Part shown: piece after piece, positions 1 through 8,379 of the stretch
Position numbering within the stretch: the stretch's first letter is position 1
How the letters are laid out: each line of letters opens with the position of its first letter
Origin: Anaerolineae bacterium
GTDB lineage: Bacteria; Chloroflexota; Anaerolineae; Anaerolineales; Villigracilaceae
DNA length: 64,000 nucleotides
Assembly: GCA_021324435.1 (NCBI GenBank)
Contig: JAJPIZ010000025.1
Location: 124,001-188,000, forward strand
Direction: 5' to 3'
Position numbers and translations under genes: made by a program
Notes under the pieces: generated by a model
Told to the model about the DNA's origin: nothing
The model's database searches: none
Seen by the model: the letters and a program-made list of their open reading frames with translations, nothing else

Positions 1-874
1 TCTGCGAAATCCGAATCGGACCAAACCCGGCGTGCATGCAAATATCCGCGCCGGCGAGGCTTTGGTCGGCAGCACGTTGTGAACCATCTGCCTGGCCATG
101 GTCGCGTAGTGCGGACATCATCGTTTCAACTGTAATCTGCCCGCGTTGTGAATTGAGCAGATCCATGCTTCGAGCGCGGCGTTTGCGGCAGTCGGAGAAG
201 CGCGTAAAAATTAGATCGGAATAACAGCGTGCAAAATTGAAGTCGGCTTCGTTTTTGCACCAACCCTGTTTAATTGCGAAGGAAACAAGTTCGGGCGAGC
301 CGAGATCGAAGTTGTTCTCGATGGTGATGCCGTTCGAGATGGAATAGATGCCCTTGATCTGTTTCGCGGCCCAGTGCGGTCCGGCCGTTTCGAGCACCCA
401 GGCGTCATGCGGATCGGCAAGAATGTAACTGTTATGGTAATAGGTTTCGTGTGCCAGGCCGTGATTCCCGCCCTGCCCGAATTTTGCCGTCAAATCGGTA
501 ATGACTTGTACGCCGTCGCGCGCGGTGGCGGCGCGCTCAAGCGCCAGACGTAACAAGTCCATGCCGAGTAAACCGCCATCTTTCTTGTATGGGATGCGCG
601 TGAACAGGGCCTCGTTGCCGATCACCAATCCATGTTCGTTGGCGCCCATCTCCGCGCCCCAAATCCAAAATGGTTTAGCGAGCAAAACTGCGTACGTATG
701 CACAACCTGGGGGATTTCGATGTATGTGCATTTGACGCGGCTATCGGGTGCGTGATCCATTGCCGGATACCTGACCACATGATGTGCTTCGTTCGGCTCA
801 CGGTCCGAGTTTTTGCCAAAGATCATTACGCCATCTTTGGTTGTTTCGGGAGTAGCGACCAGTGTGTCACACAT
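1..874 (-). CDS. Secernin-like C69 family peptidase (C-terminus off window)
   Basis: The minus-strand frame is open from the ATG at 874 to the window edge (291 codons visible), so the C-terminus is missing. The protein starts MCDTLVATPETTKDGVMIFG, with Cys2 as the expected N-terminal nucleophile after Met removal, followed by GKNSDREPNEAH. A WGAEMGANEHG stretch near residue 65 is characteristic of the secernin branch of peptidase family C69, an Ntn-hydrolase fold. Family members are typically about 400 residues, so roughly a quarter lies outside. The role is probably dipeptidase or amidohydrolase in the cytoplasm, since no signal peptide is visible; the substrate cannot be told. It is divergent from the ybaK gene, with only 71 bases between the two start codons. 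Confidence 0.85.
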   Translation of the reverse strand, partial: MCDTLVATPETTKDGVMIFGKNSDREPNEAHHVVRYPAMDHAPDSRVKCTYIEIPQVVHTYAVLLAKPFWIWGAEMGANEHGLVIGNEALFTRIPYKKDGGLLGMDLLRLALERAATARDGVQVITDLTAKFGQGGNHGLAHETYYHNSYILADPHDAWVLETAGPHWAAKQIKGIYSISNGITIENNFDLGSPELVSFAIKQGWCKNEADFNFARCYSDLIFTRFSDCRKRRARSMDLLNSQRGQITVETMMSALRDHGQADGSQRAADQSLAGADICMHAGFGPIRISQ

Positions 875-945
875 GGCCGCTACTATATCCTGAAATTTGA
901 AGAACGGCAATCTCCCCAGGTTATAATTCTGATGCGAGGAAAGCC

Positions 946-1428
946 ATGCCGATTGTCAACAACGTGACGCGACTATTGGACTCGCGTAAGATTAAATATA
1001 CAGCCTATGAATTGCCCGCTGAAAAACTTGGCGCGCTCGAGACGGCTCGTCTCCTCGACGTGGAAGCGGCTTCCGTTTTCAAGACCATCGTCGTGACCCG
1101 AGATAAACCCAAGAAACCGCTTCTGGTCGTCGTCCCAGGTAATTCGAATGTGGATTTAAAACTGTTGGCCGCCGCGCTGGGCGAGAAGAAAGTATATTTA
1201 CCCACTGAACGCGAAGCGGAGGCTCTGACTGGTTTGCAGGCGGGCGGCATCTCTCCGCTGGCGTTGATCAACAAAGGCTTTCAGGTTGTGATTGATTCGT
1301 CGGCGCAAAACTATGAAGAGATTCATGTCTCGGGCGGGCAACGCGGATTGAATATTAAGTTGCCGGTTTCTGATTTGGCAAAGCTGACGAATGCGCGCTT
1401 TGCTGCGATCGGCCAAAATAAGCTATAG
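946..1428 (+). CDS. ybaK: YbaK/EbsC-type aminoacyl-tRNA deacylase
   Basis: 160 residues, the full length expected for a single-domain YbaK/EbsC protein. The family hydrolyses mischarged tRNA, classically Cys-tRNA(Pro), in the cytoplasm. The diagnostic features are the conserved FKTIV strand with a following Lys-rich loop (about residues 45-56), VVVPGNSNVDLK (about 61-72) and the GGISP motif near residue 105 that lines the substrate pocket. A GAGGAAA ribosome site lies five bases before the ATG. It stands alone, divergent from the secernin-like gene. Substrate specificity within the family cannot be read from sequence alone. Confidence 0.88.
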   Translation: MPIVNNVTRLLDSRKIKYTAYELPAEKLGALETARLLDVEAASVFKTIVVTRDKPKKPLLVVVPGNSNVDLKLLAAALGEKKVYLPTEREAEALTGLQAGGISPLALINKGFQVVIDSSAQNYEEIHVSGGQRGLNIKLPVSDLAKLTNARFAAIGQNKL

Positions 1429-1483
1429 AGTTGGTACTTTCAAAATTGTGGTGAGACGCGAAGGAAATAGGCTGTTTGGGGTC

Positions 1484-1512
1484 TTGTAAACTCCGCGCCT
1501 TTCCTGTACAAT
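1484..1512 (+). promoter_or_regulatory. Sigma70-type promoter upstream of the secreted sialidase-fold gene
   Basis: TTGTAA at 1484-1489 and TACAAT at 1507-1512 are separated by exactly 17 bases. The predicted transcript would have a leader of about 175 nt before the ATG at 1696. It is the only good promoter match in the 267-base gap. Confidence 0.55.
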
Positions 1513-1539
1513 GATTAAAATGTAGGAGTTTTTCAAAGC

Positions 1540-1614
1540 ATGGTGGAAATGACAAAAAGCTTCTCTGTTACTAATCAAATACCATCATCACCCTGCTTGG
1601 GAAAGGAGGGCTGA
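1540..1614 (+). CDS. Possible short leader ORF (24 codons)
   Basis: ATG at 1540 has a TAGGAG ribosome site about a dozen bases upstream and runs 24 codons to a TGA at 1612-1614, all within the predicted leader of the secreted sialidase-fold gene. The last codons contain another purine-rich GGAAAGGAGG run. The encoded peptide has no recognisable feature. It may simply be chance. It is noted because the subtilase gene at 8380 also has a short ORF in its leader. Confidence 0.25.
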   Translation: MVEMTKSFSVTNQIPSSPCLGKEG

Positions 1615-1695
1615 GATAGGGTCTGTTATACCCGCCTGTGCATCCTGGATATTTCGTTCATTTTACGTGTTCATAAATTAAAAAAGGAGGATCTA

Positions 1696-3420
1696 ATGAA
1701 GGTATTAGGCAAGTCAAGGACCAAGATCGGCGCCCTAAATGTCCTGATGTTGATCGTTTTAGCGCTGACTTCGGTGGCGTCGGGACGCTATCAATACGGC
1801 GGCGGGACTGGCTGGTCAATGCCCAAAACCAAACGCGCGAATTTGAACGCGAACGCTGCCAGCAAACCGGTATTGGAGAGCGAGCGCCCCTCATCGCAGA
1901 CGGTGATGACGGCAAATACCATGAAGGCCTTTCTGCCCAAACTAAGTTCTGATGCGGCCGCTGTGGTTGCTAAAAAGCTAGGCGTTAACAAACTGAGCGG
2001 CAAGTTCCTCGATTACGGTAAGATTGTCGGGCTTGATAACCTTGTCTCAGTAGGGAACCTCAACGAAAATGAACCTAGCATGGCGGTTAATCCTGCCAAT
2101 GAGCAGATTGCCGTAATCTTTAACCATTACTACGATGGAGTCAATCCCTCGCCATGCTTGGCGGAAGTTAGTTATGATGGAGGCGATACTTGGGATTACA
2201 ACAATTACGTCTCTCTGCCGCTGACGGGTGTAGGCGATTCTTGTTCCGATCCAATTGTGCGTTACGCGCCGGACGGCTCCTACGTATATTACATTTACAT
2301 GGATATTGCTTCATCTGGCACGACTTCCAATATTGTCCTAGTGAGGGGCGATCCGAACGACCCAACTGTTCTAGTTAGCGGCCCAACGGTAGTATTGGAT
2401 GGCGGTGGCGCGGATTTTATGGATAAGCCGTGGGGCGATGTTGCCACATATGCCATGCTCAATGGCGGGTCTGGTCAGGAGCAAGCGTTGTATGTCACTT
2501 CGACGAAGTTTTATGGCAATGGAGACTGTGGCATTGTGATGAATGTCTCGCTCGATTACGGCGCCACATGGCAGTACTCAACAACCAACCCCTTGCTTCT
2601 GGAACCATATGGAATTCCTAAAACCGGTTGCACTCTAGCGGTGCAAGGCGCGCGCGCCATTGGCGGCCCCAACAATTTCATGATTGTTTGCTTCTATGAC
2701 GATAATTTTTCGTTCCAAAGTGGAAATTTCTATATTGACTGCATTGCTGATGATGGAAACGGTACTGGCACCGGTCCCTTCGGCTGGTCCCCTTGGTTCT
2801 CTCCAGGCGGGGCCCGCTATTATGAGATGCCACAGTGGTTGCCAGGTGGGCCAGCCGGCCTCTTGCAACGGTGGTGGAGTAGCATGTTCCCCGTTATGGC
2901 CGTTGATCCGGAGGGTATGGTCTATCTAGCCTTTGGGCAAGACCCCACTTTGTCGCAGGTTGATATAGAGGCAGGCAACGTATATACCACAAAACGCTGG
3001 CTGGACTACAGCGTTACTTTGCCGTGGCCGGCACCCGCCCCAATCGGCGCTGGCGTAACCGCTCAAGGCTTTCCAACATTGGCGGCGGGCTACGACCCGC
3101 TCACCAAAAAATATACTGTCTACCTCGCTTATAGCGATTATACAGTCAATAACGGCGGCTACTATACGGTCTATCGCAAAGGCGTGCGGTTGCCAAAGCC
3201 GCTCAGCGGTTCGACCCTGATCGTGCCGGGCACTGTATTTGGTGCCAAGATTCGCGCCAGTGATGTTTGGTCGCTCAGCGATGCCACAGGCTTCATCGGA
3301 GATTACATCGACTCTGCTCTCACGTCACGGCGTTATCACCTCGTCTGGACGGATCGGGCGGATGCCATGAGCATCTTTAATGAAGACGATGACATCCTCC
3401 ACGATGTGTTCGTGCCATAG
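1696..3420 (+). CDS. Secreted sialidase-fold (BNR-repeat-like) protein
   Basis: 574 residues, started by an ATG with an excellent AAAGGAGG site. Residues 1-30 form a signal peptide: a basic stretch, then a hydrophobic core ending SVASG. The mature part carries repeated sialidase/BNR-type signatures, including NENEPSMAVNP followed by EVSYDGGDTWDY (about residues 115-165), VSLDYGATW (about 282) and further Asp-box-like beta-propeller blades. This fold is shared by sialidases and many non-enzymatic extracellular propellers. I do not see a full sialidase catalytic set, so exported beta-propeller is the safe call. A strong terminator follows 34 bases after the stop. Confidence 0.7.
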   Translation: MKVLGKSRTKIGALNVLMLIVLALTSVASGRYQYGGGTGWSMPKTKRANLNANAASKPVLESERPSSQTVMTANTMKAFLPKLSSDAAAVVAKKLGVNKLSGKFLDYGKIVGLDNLVSVGNLNENEPSMAVNPANEQIAVIFNHYYDGVNPSPCLAEVSYDGGDTWDYNNYVSLPLTGVGDSCSDPIVRYAPDGSYVYYIYMDIASSGTTSNIVLVRGDPNDPTVLVSGPTVVLDGGGADFMDKPWGDVATYAMLNGGSGQEQALYVTSTKFYGNGDCGIVMNVSLDYGATWQYSTTNPLLLEPYGIPKTGCTLAVQGARAIGGPNNFMIVCFYDDNFSFQSGNFYIDCIADDGNGTGTGPFGWSPWFSPGGARYYEMPQWLPGGPAGLLQRWWSSMFPVMAVDPEGMVYLAFGQDPTLSQVDIEAGNVYTTKRWLDYSVTLPWPAPAPIGAGVTAQGFPTLAAGYDPLTKKYTVYLAYSDYTVNNGGYYTVYRKGVRLPKPLSGSTLIVPGTVFGAKIRASDVWSLSDATGFIGDYIDSALTSRRYHLVWTDRADAMSIFNEDDDILHDVFVP

Positions 3421-3453
3421 AGCATGGCCTGTTTTGTGAATCGCGTTTGATAG

Positions 3454-3494
3454 AAAAGCACTCTCGTCTGAAATCTGAGCGGGGGTGCTTTTTT
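3454..3494 (+). terminator. Rho-independent terminator after the sialidase-fold gene
   Basis: An inverted repeat pairs AAAAGCAC on the left with GTGCTTTTTT on the right, adding CTC/GGG pairs, and ends in a T run. It closes the transcript ending at 3420. Confidence 0.8.
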
Positions 3495-3567
3495 GACACA
3501 GTTTTGCCGAGTGCATCATTTCAGGAACAAAGACGTGCGGTTTACGTTAATAGAACGGAGGTGCAAA

Positions 3568-4182
3568 ATGTCTTTCATCGTGAAATCCAAACTGGCCTGG
3601 CTGATGTTGCCGCTGTTGATGCTCACGGCATGTGCGCCCCCAAGCCCTGCACTAGGATGGAGTGATGCCATTGCGCCGGAGACAGCCAGCTGGGCGATGT
3701 CCCTGGCGCCACTGACAGTGACTCCAAGTGCAGGAACGGTCCACGCAGTGGCTCAGGATTGTCCGTTGGGTACGGTAAATGAACCTGCTAATCCATTCAT
3801 CCGGCTCGATATCAAGCCGGATGAAGCGCGCGCTAGCCAAACACTGACGTATTGTATTCAACTGACGCCAGACGGCGCAGATGTATCCTTGCCGCCTGAT
3901 GTTTTGCTCCACTTGCCGGTCGGATCAAAAAGTCTGCGAGCCGCTGGCGCGGGCTGGATCTGCGAATTGCTTGCCGACCAGAGAGATAATCTTGTTCCCG
4001 ATCTGCATTCCGATCTCCTATGCCGCAATCTGACCGTTGCAGGAGCGCGCTATCCGACCGTGATTCAAGTATCTGTTCTTGCGCCTGAGATCATTGGTGC
4101 GATGCGTTCTTGCGCGGAGGCTAGGTTTAAGAACCGCATCGAAACAACATGTGCTTCAAGCCGGCTGATTGCAGGCGGCTGA
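3568..4182 (+). CDS. Secreted lipoprotein of unknown function
   Basis: 204 residues, using the ATG at 3568 that has a CGGAGG site seven bases upstream. An upstream in-frame ATG at 3493 would place 25 extra residues before the signal peptide. Residues 1-22 are a lipoprotein signal ending LTAC, with Cys22 as the lipidation site. The mature protein has an Ig-like/beta-sandwich look: two short matching segments (FIRLDIKPDEARASQTLTYC near residue 75) and several Cys residues. No known family is recognised. The IS4-type relic begins 33 bases after its stop. Confidence 0.6.
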   Translation: MSFIVKSKLAWLMLPLLMLTACAPPSPALGWSDAIAPETASWAMSLAPLTVTPSAGTVHAVAQDCPLGTVNEPANPFIRLDIKPDEARASQTLTYCIQLTPDGADVSLPPDVLLHLPVGSKSLRAAGAGWICELLADQRDNLVPDLHSDLLCRNLTVAGARYPTVIQVSVLAPEIIGAMRSCAEARFKNRIETTCASSRLIAGG

Positions 4183-4215
4183 GGAAGTTCTTAGTCTCGA
4201 CATCTGCCCATCTGA

Positions 4216-5662
4216 AACATGACTCACCCTGAATCTCAGGAACGGGGAAAATAGAAAAGAAACAGACCTTCTGGTAGAGTTTTGTGTGAAGAGCACAAGC
4301 TCGGACAGGAGGTCTGTTCATGAATAAGGGTACAAGCAAAGCGGAGAAAAAGCAAGCCAGCCGCGAGATGGAAACGCGCTGCTGGCGGTTTCTACGGCCC
4401 TTGCTGGCAGAGCTGCAGAAACAACTGGATCGGCGGCTGGTCAAGACGGTGCTGGATCTGGTGCTGGTGATCGTGATGCATCGACATCGGAATAATGGGT
4501 TGTTACTGAGCGAATTAGGTGAGCGTCTGCTGGGAAGCGCTCGTAGTCCGGCTGGGGTGAAACGAATAGCGAGTGTGTTGCACTCGTCGCGCTGGCACAG
4601 CCGGATCATCCTCAAGTATCTATGGAAACAAGCCCACGCCAAGGTGCAGGAACTCTGGCAGACACAGCATGAAGCCTATGTGATCTGGGATGAAAGTGTT
4701 CTGGAAAAGAGCGAAAGCCTGAAGGCGGAAGGATTATGTGCGGTTCGTTCCAGTAAGGCAGCTCGTTTGAAACGGATCAAAGCGGGCTATTTCAATCCCC
4801 CACCGACCGTCCCATCTTCGTGCCGGGCTTCAACTGGCTGTAGATTTTAGTGACAGGGATGCAGGGGGTACCGGTTCTGGCTCACCTGGGGTGGTGGACG
4901 ACGCGTGGGAAAAATGCCAGCCAAAAGCGGGTGAGAAGAGGGCAACATCCTGAAAAAAGTGGCAAAACTGTGGGGACGGAGGGTGATCCACATTTGGGAT
5001 CGTGGTTTTGCAGGCGCTCCCTGGACAACGTTGGCGCTCGATCGTGGACTGCGTTTCATTGTGCGCTGGAACAACAAATATCATGTGATCGGTGCGGATG
5101 GTCGCAAGCAGGAGGCCTGGAAAGTGGTGCGCGGCAAGCGTTCATGGAGTTATCGCATGGTTTGGGACGCGCGCAGACGCTGCCAACGAAAAACCGGCAT
5201 TATTGCCGCCCCCATTCATCTGCCCAATGATGAACAGCAACTCTTTCTCGTCATCTCTCGTCCCGGCGCAGGACGGAAACCCTGGTATCTCATCACCACC
5301 GAACCCGTTCTCAATGCCGAACAAGCCTGGCAGATCGTCTTTGCCTATGCCAAACGCTGGCAGATCGAAATGTCCTTGCGTTTCACCAAATCTGAACTGG
5401 CGTTTGAGTCGCCCCGCCTGCATTCCTGGGAGGCGCGCCTCAAGTTTTTATTGATTGCCGCTCTTGCCTTTGCTTTCCTACTCTCCTTATTGGCTCGCTC
5501 TGATTTTCTCTTCACTTTCCTTTCCCGCTTTTGCCATAGAACGGGAAAGTGGAGCCGAGTTACCTCCACTCCACTTTATCGTCTTCGCCTTGCCCTTTCT
5601 TCCCTTTGGATCGACGTTCGGCCTCACTCCCTGCCTTCATTAAATTCGGGGTGAGTCATGTT
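4216..5662 (+). mobile_element. IS4-type insertion sequence, decayed
   Basis: Near-perfect terminal inverted repeats bound the element: about 19 bases starting AACATGACTCACC at 4216, mirrored at 5644-5662 with one mismatch. Between them lies a single broken DDE transposase. Its right end reaches the stop codon of the lipoprotein gene at 5662. No clear target-site duplication is visible, although the palindrome CATG occurs at both tips. Length about 1.45 kb, normal for IS4-family elements. Confidence 0.8.
4320..5654 (+). pseudogene. IS4-family DDE transposase, inactivated
   Basis: Homology is continuous but the frame is not. Residues 1 to about 160 read in one frame (4320 to about 4800). A C-run then shifts the frame by -1, and an in-frame TAG interrupts this middle section right after NWL (4844-4846). 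A compensating shift near 4930 restores the original frame to the end at 5654. The DDE set is recognisable: WDESVLEK (first Asp, about 4687), HIWDRGF (second Asp, about 5000) and KRWQIEMSLRFTKSE (third acidic, about 5370). The GYFNPP and PGFNW motifs around the second frame are also typical. Two indels plus a nonsense codon argue for decay and against programmed frameshifting. Confidence 0.85.
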
Positions 5663-6150
5663 CACGCGTCGAACTCACCAATTTTCTCGCCGTTGATCCA
5701 TACAGTGTAGTGGCCGCTCGAAAAACTGCCCAGCGAGACGTTGGCCTCGAAAGGTTTGAGCATCTGAACGCAGATTTTGCTGGCATCCACCAATGAGTAG
5801 ACTTCGATTTGAATCTTGTTTTCAGAATCGGGCGCGTTGATCGCGACTCGCAATTCGTGACATGGAGTTGGCAGGTTGCCTTTCAAATTCAGTTGCACCT
5901 GAACCGGATAACTTTCCAGCGTCCGAACCTCTGCTAGATCAATGAAAACCTTGCCTCGTGAATATTGACTGTCTGAAGGATGGGGCGCGAATGGATTTTC
6001 AGCAGGTGAACCAGATGGAAGCGTTGGCATCGTTTGGTTTGGAGTGGAGGGTGTCGGTTGACTGATAGGCAGATCAACGGGAGGGATTGAAGGTGAAGCG
6101 CAGGCCGTTAGAGCAAAGGTGACAAAAACGCAAACTAAGATTCGTTTCAT
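5662..6150 (-). CDS. Small secreted lipoprotein
   Basis: 162 residues. The ATG at 6150 is preceded by a textbook AGGAGG site and opens a lipoprotein signal ending LTAC, with Cys17 as the predicted anchor. A longer in-frame start exists but would bury the signal peptide. A Pro/Thr/Ser-rich linker (about residues 20-60) leads to a single globular domain ending GHYTVWINGEKIGEF, the look of an Ig-like beta-sandwich. Its TGA (5662-5664) coincides with the tip of the IS4 element, so the last residue or two may derive from the insertion. It lies 56 bases downstream of rtcB and may be cotranscribed with it. Confidence 0.65.
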   Translation of the reverse strand: MKRILVCVFVTFALTACASPSIPPVDLPISQPTPSTPNQTMPTLPSGSPAENPFAPHPSDSQYSRGKVFIDLAEVRTLESYPVQVQLNLKGNLPTPCHELRVAINAPDSENKIQIEVYSLVDASKICVQMLKPFEANVSLGSFSSGHYTVWINGEKIGEFDA

Positions 6151-6206
6151 GCAAGCCTCCTTTTCTCCAGAGACGAGGAGCGGGTCTTGGAAGTTCCTCC
6201 TTTGAC

Positions 6207-7649
6207 TCAACCTTTAATCACAGCCACCGGTTTCAGCCTTGCAACTTTCCGGGCAATGCCCGCTTCGCTGACTGTCTCCACGACCCTGTCCACATCTTTG
6301 TACGCCTGAGGTGACTCTTCTGCGAGACCAGATAACGATCCCGCGCGGACCTTGATGCCCTGTTCTTCCAGCTCTTTTTTCAACGCATCACCTCGGACCT
6401 CGTGCTTGGCTTTGGCTCTCGACATAACTCGTCCAGCCCCGTGGCAGGACGAACCGAACGACCGCGCCATACTGTCTTTCGTGCCAACCAAGACCCATGA
6501 CGCAGTTCCCATGCTTCCCGGAATGATGACAGGTTGCCCGATCTTTTGATACTCTGGCGGGAGACCGGGCGTGCCCGGACCGAAAGCGCGCGTTGCGCCT
6601 TTGCGATGTACGCAGACTTTCATCCGCCGGCCGTTCACTTCGTGTGTTTCGATTTTGCCCATGTTATGGCAGATGTCGTAGACTTGATGAAGATACGCGT
6701 CCCTGCTTTTGAACGTCTCTTCAAAAGCGCGCCGAGCGGAATGTGCCAGCAATTGCCGATTGGCAAAAGCAAAGTTTGCGGCGGCCCGCATCGCGCCGAG
6801 ATATGCTTGTCCTTCCGGCGTATCCATCGGCGCACAAACCAGTTCACGGTCTGGCAAATCTATGCCATATTTTTTGACCGCACTTTGGAATTGCTGAACG
6901 TAATCGGTGCAGATTTGGTGGCCGAGTCCGCGCGAGCCGCAGTGAATTTGAACGGTCAGGTACCCGGCCCAAAGTCCCATGATGGAAGCGGCGTTCTCGT
7001 CGAAAATTTCATCCACTACATCCACTTCAATGAAATGATTTCCCGCGCCGAGCGACCCAATTTGCTGACGGCCGCGTTCCTTGGCGCGGTCGGATACTTT
7101 CTCTGGCTTGGCGTCCTCCAGACAACCGCTTTCCTCGGTCCGCGCCAGATCTGCTTCGGTTGCAAAGTTGTTTTTCATGGCCCAGCGCGAGCCATCGTGC
7201 AGGACATGATCCAACTCTTTGGTGGTTACTCTCAACGCGCCTTCCTTGCCCACACCGCTCGGACAATACTTGTTGAGCAGAGTCGCGAGCCTGTCCAAGT
7301 GTGAGCGAGCCGATTCAAGCTCGATCTTTGACGCAAGCAAACGAACACCGCAATTGATATCGTAACCAATCGCGCCGGGCGAGACTACACCGCCGGGAAA
7401 CTCGGTCGCCGCCACGCCGCCGATTGGAAATCCATACCCCTGATGCATATCGGGCATGACAATGACGGAGCCAACCAGACCTGGAAGCGTCGCGGCGTTG
7501 ACGGCTTGATCGAGCGACTTGTCGCTGATGATTTGTTCGATCAACTCGCGTGTGGCAAATAACCGAACAGGCACGCGCATGTCGCGGCGCACATCGGTCG
7601 GGATTTCCCACTCATAATCGGAAATTTGAATTAGATTTTCAATGTTCAT
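6207..7649 (-). CDS. rtcB: RNA-splicing ligase RtcB
   Basis: 480 residues from the ATG at 7649, the usual family length. An upstream ATG at 7670 would add seven residues and lies inside a dispersed repeat; the inner start has a GAGG site. RtcB joins 2',3'-cyclic-phosphate (or 3'-phosphate) and 5'-OH RNA ends using GTP and Mn2+ in tRNA splicing or RNA repair. The metal and guanylation motifs are all present: [39 protein letters not shown] and the C-terminal SCHGAGR. Its activator archease is encoded immediately upstream on the same strand, so the two form a functional pair. Confidence 0.95.
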   Translation of the reverse strand: MNIENLIQISDYEWEIPTDVRRDMRVPVRLFATRELIEQIISDKSLDQAVNAATLPGLVGSVIVMPDMHQGYGFPIGGVAATEFPGGVVSPGAIGYDINCGVRLLASKIELESARSHLDRLATLLNKYCPSGVGKEGALRVTTKELDHVLHDGSRWAMKNNFATEADLARTEESGCLEDAKPEKVSDRAKERGRQQIGSLGAGNHFIEVDVVDEIFDENAASIMGLWAGYLTVQIHCGSRGLGHQICTDYVQQFQSAVKKYGIDLPDRELVCAPMDTPEGQAYLGAMRAAANFAFANRQLLAHSARRAFEETFKSRDAYLHQVYDICHNMGKIETHEVNGRRMKVCVHRKGATRAFGPGTPGLPPEYQKIGQPVIIPGSMGTASWVLVGTKDSMARSFGSSCHGAGRVMSRAKAKHEVRGDALKKELEEQGIKVRAGSLSGLAEESPQAYKDVDRVVETVSEAGIARKVARLKPVAVIKG

Positions 7650-7663
7650 AACTGCCTCGACCA

Positions 7664-7740
7664 GCGACATTCGATAGTCGAACCTCGAGAATCGGCGGTT
7701 TACTATCGAATATCGAATATCGAATACTGAATGTTGTTAT
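7664..7740. repeat. TCGAATA-type short tandem repeat between archease and rtcB
   Basis: The stretch is built from repeated TATCGAATATCGAA-like words in near tandem. Similar words occur inside the archease gene (about 7866-7916) and upstream of nuoL (about 19141-19185). Confidence 0.6.
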
Positions 7741-8189
7741 ACATCGAACACGATCTCCGCTTCCAATCCTCGCGCAGTTTTTTCGATTTTCAAGTTGTGA
7801 TAGGTCACTGCCTTGATGGGTTTTCCAATAGATCGGATTGGCGCGCCTTCCATATCCGCAGAGATTCGATATTCGTTATTCGGCATATCGAATATTCGAA
7901 TATCGAAGATCGAAAAGCCAATATGCTGTTGTTCTTGATAATAAATTAACTCCGACAGGAAAGCAACTAACAGTGATTCCGCGTCCGGCGCTTCGGTCTC
8001 GAAATGCCTTTTCACGCGTTTGCCGCCGGATGGTTTCACTCCCGCCAATTCGTTCAAGCCTCGCGCCGCCTCCTCGAACAATGCAGACAGGTCCCCGGCC
8101 CAGACGCGCAAAGACCAGTCGGCAGTGTGTTGTAGCTCTTCGGAACCGCGGGGTTTGCCGGCCATATCTGATTCGCATTTTATCCCCAT
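7737..8189 (-). CDS. Archease (RtcB activator)
   Basis: 150 residues if started at the ATG at 8189; a TTG (8210) and an ATG (8165) are in-frame alternatives and no start has a strong ribosome site. Archease binds RtcB and speeds its guanylation, allowing multiple turnover. Family marks are EELQHTADWSLRVW near the N-terminus, AFLSELIYYQE in the middle, and the C-terminal KAVTYHNLKI followed by a final VFDV; the terminal Asp is part of the metal site. The beta-strand IFDIRIFDMPNNEYRIS is encoded by a TCGAATA-type repeat like the one in the intergenic gap, so repeat DNA has supplied part of this strand. Confidence 0.9.
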   Translation of the reverse strand: MGIKCESDMAGKPRGSEELQHTADWSLRVWAGDLSALFEEAARGLNELAGVKPSGGKRVKRHFETEAPDAESLLVAFLSELIYYQEQQHIGFSIFDIRIFDMPNNEYRISADMEGAPIRSIGKPIKAVTYHNLKIEKTARGLEAEIVFDV

Positions 8190-8269
8190 TTTTGTTTCAC
8201 CGCGGTGCAAAGTGGCTTCGTCAATTCGTTGGCTAATGACATTTGTTACTATTCTCTCAGATAGATGTA

Positions 8270-8278
8270 TGCTATAAT
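8270..8278 (+). promoter_or_regulatory. Extended -10 promoter of the subtilase gene
   Basis: TGC followed by a perfect TATAAT (8273-8278) gives an extended -10 element; no good -35 is visible at 16-18 bases. The start point would fall near 8285-8286, on the ATG of a short ORF. Confidence 0.5.
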
Positions 8279-8285
8279 TTTTTCT

Positions 8286-8366
8286 ATGAAAGGAGGTGGA
8301 GATCTGCTGATATGGGTGGCAAGCTTTCGTTTTTCAAAGCTCGTTAAGACAATCATACATATATGA
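8286..8366 (+). CDS. Possible leaderless leader peptide (26 codons)
   Basis: ATG at 8286 lies 7 bases after the TATAAT, roughly at the expected transcription start, so it would be translated leaderless. The frame runs 26 codons to a TGA (8364-8366) that touches the GAGGAGG ribosome site of the subtilase gene. Its early codons contain AAAGGAGGTGG, a near-perfect anti-16S match that could also serve an 11-codon ORF at 8312-8347. Either peptide could couple translation to the subtilase gene, but chance is not excluded. Confidence 0.35.
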   Translation: MKGGGDLLIWVASFRFSKLVKTIIHI

Positions 8367-8379
8367 GGAGGATTATAAG

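Noticed and set aside
1595-1650. TPP-riboswitch-like GGCTGAGATAGGG...CCC segment
   Set aside because: The second conserved half (CCTGA...GGATAATGCC type) is not present and the downstream gene has no link to thiamine.
4796-4850. Programmed -1 frameshift in the transposase
   Set aside because: The run is not a classical slippery site and the shifted frame hits a TAG soon after, with a second indel further on; decay is simpler.
4850-5230. Separate gene inside the IS4 relic
   Set aside because: The frame is partly the middle section of the broken transposase and partly noise beyond the second frameshift.
6534-7304. Long plus-strand frame of 256 codons opposite rtcB
   Set aside because: It is the complement of a strongly conserved enzyme, has no ribosome site and encodes nothing recognisable.
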